From Aquamicrobium sp. (GTDB lineage Bacteria; Pseudomonadota; Alphaproteobacteria; Rhizobiales; Rhizobiaceae): 64,000 nucleotides of DNA. Below are positions 57,861 to 64,000 of the stretch, one piece after another. The translations under genes and the position numbers were made by a program. The notes under the pieces were generated by a model. That model was not told the DNA's origin. It worked only from the letters and a program-made list of their open reading frames with translations, and made no database searches. Position 1 is the stretch's first letter, and every line of letters starts with the position of its first letter. The stretch is taken from positions 598,501 through 662,500 of the forward strand of contig JAHHDT010000006.1 in NCBI GenBank assembly GCA_019739225.1. The letters are read 5' to 3'.

Positions 57861-58344
57861 CCACAGCAGCGTGGAATGCTGCTCAGCGAGCGCCCTTCCG
57901 GGTGGACAAACTTCTTGCGCCAAAAGCCGAAGGTGAAAATATTGCCGCGTGTTGTCAGCAGTTTGGCCGGTCCCGCTGCAATAGTCGGTTCCTTTTTCGT
58001 CCACACCTGTCGCCCTTGGCATGACAATCGCCGCATCGCCCTCGCGGGAACCTTGGTCCGGACCGGGGATCGGGGGAGGGCGGCGGTGTCCGGGTCGGTC
58101 GCGCAACGGTAGCGTGGCTTGGTGGGATAAGACCTGCCCCAGATTCGGGCCTCGGCAATGGTCCGGCCGTGCTCAGCGCCCGGCCCACCATGCTGGAGGT
58201 GAAAGCACCGGCGGATGCGGAAGTCCGCGCCGCACATTCGTTCCAAAGAGGGCGCGGACTGTCGCACCCGCTTCCCATCGTTTGCGGCGGGAAGTCCATT
58301 CCGCGCGCCTGCTGTTGGCCTGCTATCGAGCGAAGGAGCCGCTT
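57861..58344. other. Intergenic region with dispersed repeat
   Basis: These 484 bp follow the antitoxin gene. They carry copy 2 of the dispersed repeat (58033-58064). An open frame from 58021 continues into the small gene at 58345, but its first 108 codons lie in the repeat and look non-coding. Nothing else is supported. Confidence 0.5.
58033..58064 (+). repeat. Dispersed intergenic repeat, copy 2
   Basis: Starts GCATCGCCCTCGCGG and matches 28 of 32 bases of the copy at 55606, in the same orientation, 2.4 kb away. Confidence 0.55.
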
Positions 58345-58698
58345 ATGTCCCACGCAGCCAGAACCGATCCGCCCGCAACCGCAGATGACGACCCGTCCGA
58401 TCAACTCCGCGCGGCGTTGCAGGGAACCCTGTGGCAGCCCGCCCTGCGTTTCGCCATGGATCTCGACGGTGCCGGGGAGCGCTGCCGTCGCCGTGTATGC
58501 CGAAAGGCAGGCGGATGTCGCCTGCGGGCGGTGGCAGGCCAACCGGTCGATTGCGGGGGTAACTCATCGCCAGAGAACCTCGCCGTTGCTGCCGGCCTTG
58601 CCCGGTTCGCGGCGGCCATGGTCGCCGATCACATTGAGGATTACATATTCGGCGGACCGTTTTGCGTCGGCTTGGCGGCCTCACTCGTGCGGCGATAG
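58345..58698 (+). CDS. Hypothetical protein, possibly frameshifted
   Basis: A 117-aa open frame with a good AAGGAG site 6 bp before its ATG. The first 45 and last 45 residues show the high third-position GC of a real gene, but between about 58478 and 58560 that signal moves to the +1 frame (reading AVAVYAERQADVACGRWQA). Two compensating frameshifts, or a sequencing error pair, would explain this. The family is not recognised. Confidence 0.45.
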   Translation: MSHAARTDPPATADDDPSDQLRAALQGTLWQPALRFAMDLDGAGERCRRRVCRKAGGCRLRAVAGQPVDCGGNSSPENLAVAAGLARFAAAMVADHIEDYIFGGPFCVGLAASLVRR

Positions 58699-58728
58699 AT
58701 TGGCCGCGAATCGGAGTGATGCTGCACC

Positions 58729-59088
58729 ATGACCCTCGACGACTATAACGAATTGTGCGGTTCGCTGCCGCACACCACGCATGTGGTGCAGTGGGGCGGC
58801 GCCCATGTCTGGAAGGTCGCCGGCAAGGTCTTTGCGATTGCCGGCTGGAGCGACGGCGGCACGCTCGGCGTGACCTTCAAGGTTTCGGAGGTTGGGTTCG
58901 ACATCTTGCGCGAGCAGCCGGGTTTGCGGCCAGCGCCATATCTCGCATCGCGCGGCATGACATGGATTCAGCGCATTAGCGGCGAATCGATGGACGATTC
59001 GGCCCTTGCCGACTATCTGCGCGAGAGCCACAGGCTGATCGCGTCGAAGCTGTCGCTGAAGCAGCGCCGAACGCTTGGTTTCACCTGA
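58729..59088 (+). CDS. MmcQ/YjbR family DNA-binding protein
   Basis: A 119-aa single-domain protein with a CyaY-like fold. The LCGSLPHTTHVVQWGGAHVW start, the FAIAGWSDGGTLGVTFKV core and the APYLASRGMTWIQ block match the MmcQ/YjbR family. The name comes from a mitomycin cluster; biochemical function is unproven. It is monocistronic as far as seen. Confidence 0.88.
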   Translation: MTLDDYNELCGSLPHTTHVVQWGGAHVWKVAGKVFAIAGWSDGGTLGVTFKVSEVGFDILREQPGLRPAPYLASRGMTWIQRISGESMDDSALADYLRESHRLIASKLSLKQRRTLGFT

Positions 59089-59184
59089 TTCCCGGTCTCG
59101 CCGCGCCATGCGATCGCCATCTTCATGTCCCGTTCATGTCGCATCGTCAAAGGATATAGGCCTGATTGCAGGCATGCGGGACAA

Positions 59185-60627
59185 ATGGGAATGAACGGCA
59201 GACTACTTTCATTGGCGGCGGTGATGGTGCTGGGCTTGTCGGCGGAAGCGGCGGCGCAGGCGCGCGAGGTTGAAATATTCTACGACCGTGAGGGTCGCGA
59301 GGTTATGCTGGACCCCTACACCGGTGAGGTGCTCGGGGTGCGCGAGCGTCGTGATTCGTTAGACCGCTACGAAGACGGACCGGTCTACCGCCCGCGCTAC
59401 GAAGATGAGCCGATCTATCGGCCGCGCTACGACGAGTATCCGAGGCGCGATCCGTACGATGCCCGTGCGCGCCGCGAGGAGCGGATGCGCGAACTCGGCC
59501 GCGAACCCTACCCATCGATGGATCCCTTGCCCGAATATCGCGATTATCGGGCGCTGCCCGGGCCGGACGATCGCGACAATGAATTCGCGCGCGAGGAACC
59601 GGGCTATGGGCAACCTCGGCCCGGCGTGATCGAGCGCGAGCAGGTCGAGCGGGCACCGCTGGACAGTTCGCCGTCCATTGTCACCATTCCCGATTCGCAG
59701 CAGCCCGGCGCCGTGATCGAAGAGCCGCCGCAGCAGGGCGCGCTCCCCGACGTCACGCAGCAGCCGGAAATCGGCCGCGCCGCCGCGAGCGAGGAGATCA
59801 CGAAGATCCAGGTGCTGCTCGACCGCGTCGGGGCCTCTCCGGGCGTCATCGACGGGCGCATCGGCGACAACGTCAACAAGGCGATTGCCGCCTATCGCGA
59901 CCTGACCGGCGAGACGCTGCGCACCTACGATGTCGATTATGTGGAAGCACGGCTCCAGGCGACCGGCGGCGACGCGTTCACCACCTACGAGCTCACGTCC
60001 GTGGATGTGGCCGGCCCGTTCGTCGCGTCTATTCCCTCCGACTATGGCGAGAAGGCGCAGATGGAGCGCATGGGGTTCGTCTCCGTGGCGGAGATGCTGG
60101 CCGAGCGCTTCCACATGGACGAGAAATATCTGCGTGCGCTCAATCCGGGTGTCGCCTTCGACCGGCCGGGCACGATTATCAAGGTGGTCAATACCGGCAA
60201 GCTGCGCACCGGCGCGGTGACACGCATCATCGCCGACAAGGGCCAGCGACAGGTGCGCGCTTATGGCGAGGATGGCAGCCTGATCGCCGTCTATCCATCG
60301 ACCATCGGCTCGGCGGCGACGCCGTCGCCCACCGGCACGCATTCGGTCGAGCGGATCGCCGTCGATCCCGAATACACCTACAACCCCAAGATCAATTTCC
60401 AGCAGGGCAACAATACGCGCGTGCTGACGATTCCGCCCGGACCGAACGGGCCGGTGGGCACGATCTGGATCGCGTTGTCGAAACCGACCTACGGCATCCA
60501 CGGGACGCCCGATCCATCCAAGATTGGCAAGACCGAGTCGAATGGCTGCATCCGTCTGACCAACTGGGACGCTCAGGAACTGGCGAAGATGGTGAAGGTG
60601 GGGGCGAGCGTCGAGTTCGTGGAGTAG
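59185..60627 (+). CDS. L,D-transpeptidase (YkuD domain) with PG-binding-like region
   Basis: A 480-aa exported cell-wall enzyme. The signal peptide is about 1-24 (SAEAAAQA). A Tyr/Arg/Pro-rich stretch with repeated YRPRY units spans about 50-125. A peptidoglycan-binding-like helix set (KIQVLLDRVGASPGVIDGRI) lies near 210-230. The C-terminal YkuD domain has the catalytic HGTP...SNGC with Cys455. It would make 3-3 cross-links or attach proteins to peptidoglycan. ATG codons at 59185 and 59191 are both possible. Confidence 0.9.
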   Translation: MGMNGRLLSLAAVMVLGLSAEAAAQAREVEIFYDREGREVMLDPYTGEVLGVRERRDSLDRYEDGPVYRPRYEDEPIYRPRYDEYPRRDPYDARARREERMRELGREPYPSMDPLPEYRDYRALPGPDDRDNEFAREEPGYGQPRPGVIEREQVERAPLDSSPSIVTIPDSQQPGAVIEEPPQQGALPDVTQQPEIGRAAASEEITKIQVLLDRVGASPGVIDGRIGDNVNKAIAAYRDLTGETLRTYDVDYVEARLQATGGDAFTTYELTSVDVAGPFVASIPSDYGEKAQMERMGFVSVAEMLAERFHMDEKYLRALNPGVAFDRPGTIIKVVNTGKLRTGAVTRIIADKGQRQVRAYGEDGSLIAVYPSTIGSAATPSPTGTHSVERIAVDPEYTYNPKINFQQGNNTRVLTIPPGPNGPVGTIWIALSKPTYGIHGTPDPSKIGKTESNGCIRLTNWDAQELAKMVKVGASVEFVE

Positions 60628-60637
60628 GCGAGGTCGT

Positions 60638-60660
60638 GGGCGACGCAATTCGCGTCGCCC
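60638..60660 (+). terminator. Hairpin after the L,D-transpeptidase gene
   Basis: A 9-bp stem GGGCGACGC/GCGTCGCCC with a 5-base loop starts 10 bp after the stop codon. No T-run follows, so it is terminator-like but not a strong intrinsic terminator. Confidence 0.5.
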
Positions 60661-60702
60661 TGATGATTGTGGGGCCGGGCTGTTTCGACTAGCAATCGAA
60701 AG

Positions 60703-62250
60703 ATGCAGTCTCCGTGCGAAGCCGGAAGCGATGCCGCGCCACAATCCGTTCCCGAAACGAAGGGGACGTTTTGCCCGCAGGCGCGCCGTCGTTATGTCCT
60801 GATCGCGGCGATCCTGGCTTCTGCGCTTGGGTTCATCGACGGCTCCGTAGTCTCCATCGCCCTGCCTGCGATCCGCGCCGACCTCGGTGCCTCGCTCGTC
60901 GATGCGCAGTGGATTTCCAATGCCTATGCGCTGACCCTTTCGGCGCTGATCCTCGTCGGCGGCGCTGCCGGTGACCGGTTCGGCATGCGCCGCGCCTTCG
61001 TTGCGGGCATCGGCTTCTTCATCGCCACGTCGCTGCTGTGCGCCTTTGCGCCGAATGCGCCGTTCCTGATAGGAGTGCGGGCGTTGCAGGGTGTCGGCGC
61101 TGCACTGATGGTGCCGGGCAGCCTCGCCATCATCGCCAAGGCCTACCCGAAGGCGGAACGCGGACGTGCCATCGGCATCTGGGCTGCCGCCTCGGCGTTG
61201 ACGACCGCGCTCGGCCCGGTGATCGGCGGCGTGGTGCTTTCAGCGTTCGACGATTCCGTGTGGCGCGCGATCTTCGCCGTCAACCTGCCGCTCGGCGGGC
61301 TGGCAATCTTTCTGCTGCTTGCGAAGGTCCCCGACGATACGCCGACGGATAAGCGCAAGCTGGACATCGGCGGTGCGGCCCTGGCGACGATAGCTCTCGG
61401 CAGTCTCGCCTACGGGCTAACCTCCGGTGCAGGCGGCGTCGGCCCCGTTGCATTCATCGTGGTGGGGCTCGTCGTTCTCGCGATCTTCCTGTGGTGGGAA
61501 GCGAAGACGGACGCGCCGATGATGAAGCTTTCGCTGTTCTCCATCGCCGCCTTCTCGGGGGCCAACGCCGCCACCTTCTGTCTCTATTTCGCGCTGTCCG
61601 GCATACTGTTCTTCCTGCCGATGCTGCTGATTGCAGGCTGGGGCGTGAGTGAAGCGCAGACCGGCTTCATCTTTCTGCCGCTGTCGGCGGCGATCGCTCT
61701 GCTTTCGGGTTTCGTCGGCAGGCTTGCCGACCGGATCGGTCCGCGTCTTCCGATCGCCGGCGGCAGCCTCGTGGTCGCCCTGGCCTTTGCTGGTCTCGCA
61801 TTGCTGGTCGGCTCAGGCGTGCGCCAGTTCTGGACGGGGGTCTTTCCGCTGATGGTGCTGATGGCGCTCGGCATGGCGCTGGTGGTCTCGCCGCTGTCGA
61901 GCGCGGTCATGACCGCGGTGGAGGATGACGATACGGGTGCCGCATCCGGCATCAACAATGCGGTGTCGCGAATTGCGGGTCTCGTTGCCGTGGCCATGCT
62001 GGGGGTCGTGGTCGCGGGACGCTATGCGGCGGTGGTCGGTGACATGTCCGGCGTGCCGGGCTTCGGAGAACCGGGCAATCTTGCGGCCGACACCGAAGCG
62101 CTACGCATCGCAGCAAGCGATGCGGCATTCGCTGCGATTGCATGGGTTACGGCTGCGCTGAGCCTTGCCGCGGCGCTGATCGCCTGGATGACGACGCCGG
62201 GCATTGGCAGCGAGGTTCCGGCCGCCGATGCGCGAGAGGCCGAAATCTAA
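60703..62250 (+). CDS. MFS transporter, DHA2 (14-TM) family
   Basis: A 515-aa drug:proton antiporter-type permease. Motif A is GGAAGDRFGMRRAFVAGI, and motif C-like glycines occur in ALTTALGPVIGGVVLS. Fourteen predicted helices fit the EmrB/QacA family. The N-terminal 30 residues are polar. The ATG at 60703 is preferred over a TTG at 60667. It is convergent with the M23 gene (6-bp gap). The substrate is unknown. Confidence 0.9.
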   Translation: MQSPCEAGSDAAPQSVPETKGTFCPQARRRYVLIAAILASALGFIDGSVVSIALPAIRADLGASLVDAQWISNAYALTLSALILVGGAAGDRFGMRRAFVAGIGFFIATSLLCAFAPNAPFLIGVRALQGVGAALMVPGSLAIIAKAYPKAERGRAIGIWAAASALTTALGPVIGGVVLSAFDDSVWRAIFAVNLPLGGLAIFLLLAKVPDDTPTDKRKLDIGGAALATIALGSLAYGLTSGAGGVGPVAFIVVGLVVLAIFLWWEAKTDAPMMKLSLFSIAAFSGANAATFCLYFALSGILFFLPMLLIAGWGVSEAQTGFIFLPLSAAIALLSGFVGRLADRIGPRLPIAGGSLVVALAFAGLALLVGSGVRQFWTGVFPLMVLMALGMALVVSPLSSAVMTAVEDDDTGAASGINNAVSRIAGLVAVAMLGVVVAGRYAAVVGDMSGVPGFGEPGNLAADTEALRIAASDAAFAAIAWVTAALSLAAALIAWMTTPGIGSEVPAADAREAEI

Positions 62251-62256
62251 GAGCGG

Positions 62257-64000
62257 TCAGCCGCCGGCGTCGCCTGCGCTCGCCATCTTCAACGCTGGTG
62301 ATTCCTGATCCTTGAGCAGATCGTCGATTCGTTCACGCTCCTGCAGGAAGACTTCCAGCTCCTCGCCTTTCAGGACACGCTCGACAGGTAGCCGCACCCG
62401 CATCGGGTCGACCTTGGTGCCGTTGACGATGAGTTCGTAGTGGAGATGGGCGCCGGTCGCCAGGCCGGTTGCCCCGACATAGCCGATGACCTGTCCCTGC
62501 CGGACCCTGGCGCCCTCGACCATGCCTTCGGCGAGTGCGCTCTGGTGATTGTAGGAGGTCTTGTAGCCGTTTGCGTGGCGGATGATGGTCTGGCGGCCGT
62601 AACCGCCGCTCCATCCCGCTTTCTCGACGACGCCGTTGCCCGAAGCGATGATCGGCGTGCCGCGCGGTGCCGACCAGTCGACGCCGGTGTGCATGCGCGT
62701 GTAGCCGAGAATCGGGTGGCGTCGGCCGCCGAAGCCCGAGGTGAAGCGACCGTTGGGAACGGGATTGCGGAGCAGGAACTGGCGCGCACTGCGGCCTTCC
62801 TCGTCGAAATAGTCGACGACGCCGTCCTCCATCTGGAAGCGGTAGAAGGTGCGGGTGTTGCCGCCGAAGGTCGCCTGCACATAAAGCAACTGCGACTCCT
62901 CGGTCGCCTGATCTTCGGTGTCCGGCTGTGAGAAGAAAGCCTCTATCTGATCGGTCGGGTTCAGCCGGGCCTGGAAATCGACGTCCGATGCGAGGAGCTG
63001 AACGAGCTGGCGCGTCATGGTCCGCGACATGCCGTAGGAGAAGGCGGCGCGGTAGATGCCGTCATAGACGGTCGGCAGGTCGCCGCGCGGCCGAACCACG
63101 GCCGGCTCCAGATCGAAGGCGGCAAGCACCGCCGGATTGGGTTCCGGTTCGCTGCCCTTTACATATTGACGCTTGTCGTTGAGCGCGATGGTCATGATGT
63201 GGCGGCGGCCATCATAGAGACTGGCACGGACGATGCGGCTGACGTCGTCGCGCGTCTCGATGCCGAGGCGCATCAGATGGCCTTCCTGGACAACCTCGTT
63301 TTTGAGAAGGGTCGCGAAGGCAGACGCCATATCTTCCGCGTCGGGACCCGTATAGCCACGTTCCTCCAGCGCCTCGGCGAGGTTTCGCTCGGCGGGGAAC
63401 AGGATCATGTCCTCGGCGTAGCTGTCAGCCGTGGCGCCCTCGGCGTCGCGGGTAGCCACCGACACGTTCTCGGGAACGATGCGGATGCCGAAGGAGGCAC
63501 CGAGGGTGCGCGTCACCGGCGTTTCGCCGAAACGCTGCGGATCGACATAATGGAGCGCGGCGACCTGGACGTCGCCATCGGTCAGTATCGCGCTGGTGTT
63601 GCGAACCACGCCTTCGACCTCATCGGCCGAAAGCGCGCTGCTCTCATCGAAAGCGGCCGTCTCGATCGGGAAATCGACAGTCCTAAGGCTGACTTCGCTC
63701 TCGACCTTGGCGCCGTAGATGACGCCCGTGGCCATGCTGGCGCTCGCCTGCGCGGCGCCGTCCTCGCCAAAAACCTCGAGTGGGTCGAAAGGCGGATAGC
63801 TGCGATTGGTCGTATGGCCGGCCGCGAGCGCCATCTTCACCTGAACGAACGGGACCATGCGAACCACGTCGCGGTCGCCCGAGCGCGTCATGGTTGACAC
63901 TTCCATGCGGCGGCGGTCGCTGTTGTTGTTCAATGTGAGGGGGGGCACGAGGCGATTGGCCTTTGCCGCGTCTGCATTTCCTGCAGGATCAAGGCTCGCG
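62257..64000 (-). CDS. M23 family metallopeptidase, partial (runs off the right edge)
   Basis: At least 581 codons remain open to the last base, so the start is outside the window. The C-terminal LytM/M23 domain is complete: GFGGRRHPILGYTRMHTGVD, with the H-x-x-x-D zinc ligands, and GAHLHYEL. The N-terminal part is a long exported region with no recognised domain. It likely acts as a peptidoglycan endopeptidase or as an activator of an amidase at division. A GTG at 63948 is a possible but less likely start. Confidence 0.88.
   Translation of the reverse strand, partial: ASLDPAGNADAAKANRLVPPLTLNNNSDRRRMEVSTMTRSGDRDVVRMVPFVQVKMALAAGHTTNRSYPPFDPLEVFGEDGAAQASASMATGVIYGAKVESEVSLRTVDFPIETAAFDESSALSADEVEGVVRNTSAILTDGDVQVAALHYVDPQRFGETPVTRTLGASFGIRIVPENVSVATRDAEGATADSYAEDMILFPAERNLAEALEERGYTGPDAEDMASAFATLLKNEVVQEGHLMRLGIETRDDVSRIVRASLYDGRRHIMTIALNDKRQYVKGSEPEPNPAVLAAFDLEPAVVRPRGDLPTVYDGIYRAAFSYGMSRTMTRQLVQLLASDVDFQARLNPTDQIEAFFSQPDTEDQATEESQLLYVQATFGGNTRTFYRFQMEDGVVDYFDEEGRSARQFLLRNPVPNGRFTSGFGGRRHPILGYTRMHTGVDWSAPRGTPIIASGNGVVEKAGWSGGYGRQTIIRHANGYKTSYNHQSALAEGMVEGARVRQGQVIGYVGATGLATGAHLHYELIVNGTKVDPMRVRLPVERVLKGEELEVFLQERERIDDLLKDQESPALKMASAGDAGG

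Overview
The window is GC-rich chromosomal DNA of an alphaproteobacterium, most likely a member of the Hyphomicrobiales (Rhizobiales) close to the Mesorhizobium/Phyllobacteriaceae group. This is inferred from gene content and gene order: etfA/etfB next to a 3-hydroxybutyryl-CoA dehydrogenase and a PduO-type cobalamin adenosyltransferase; secA, a parvulin, argJ, an acetyltransferase and mutT in one stretch; lysC-ptsP-prfA-prmC-DUF4167-clpB; minCDE; small lineage proteins such as the twin-transmembrane protein and DUF1178; and a RIME-like intergenic palindrome. I see no phage, insertion sequence, CRISPR array or rRNA. One tRNA is present, tRNA-Leu(CAA).

Left third (1-22 kb): the electron-transfer-flavoprotein/beta-oxidation block on the minus strand continues through a rhomboid protease, the cobalamin adenosyltransferase, a small twin-TM protein and a short-chain dehydrogenase. 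Then come a YihY membrane protein, a soluble chemoreceptor with two PAS domains, an EamA permease, GluQ-RS, an AlkA-type glycosylase, an HNH nuclease, DsbB, a YqaA-like membrane protein, a secreted SGNH-type hydrolase, tRNA-Leu and an acyl-CoA synthetase. A flippase/GNAT-like pair, a PaiB regulator and a secreted glucuronyl C5-epimerase-like protein follow.

Middle (22-47 kb): a GST-ArsR-SRPBCC operon with a striking promoter region lies behind secA. It is followed by a parvulin, a TetR gene with an operator placed inside a divergent promoter, argJ-GNAT-mutT, and an orphan Flp pilin. Next come an NDUFAF5-like methyltransferase, comF-grxC-nitrilase-DUF1178, ubiG, an ABC-2 exporter, lysC-ptsP-prfA, a 170-bp palindromic repeat, prmC, DUF4167 and clpB.

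Right third (47-64 kb): accessory genes controlled by local regulators. These are MBL hydrolase/LysR, LysR/nitroreductase-EamA, AraC/SDR and membrane transporter/Lrp, each divergently arranged. They surround the minCDE operon, a BrnT-like toxin-antitoxin pair, a possibly frameshifted small gene, a YjbR-like protein, an L,D-transpeptidase, an MFS transporter and an M23 peptidase that runs off the right edge.

Most of the window is ordinary core chromosome. The least explained features are: (i) two matching dyads, with centres 50 bp apart, in front of the GST-ArsR-SRPBCC operon, the nearer of which would also hide the Shine-Dalgarno sequence in the mRNA; (ii) a leaderless-looking promoter in front of the C5-epimerase-like gene; (iii) a TetR operator inside a -35/-10 spacer that drives an unknown two-TM protein; and (iv) the orphan Flp pilin.
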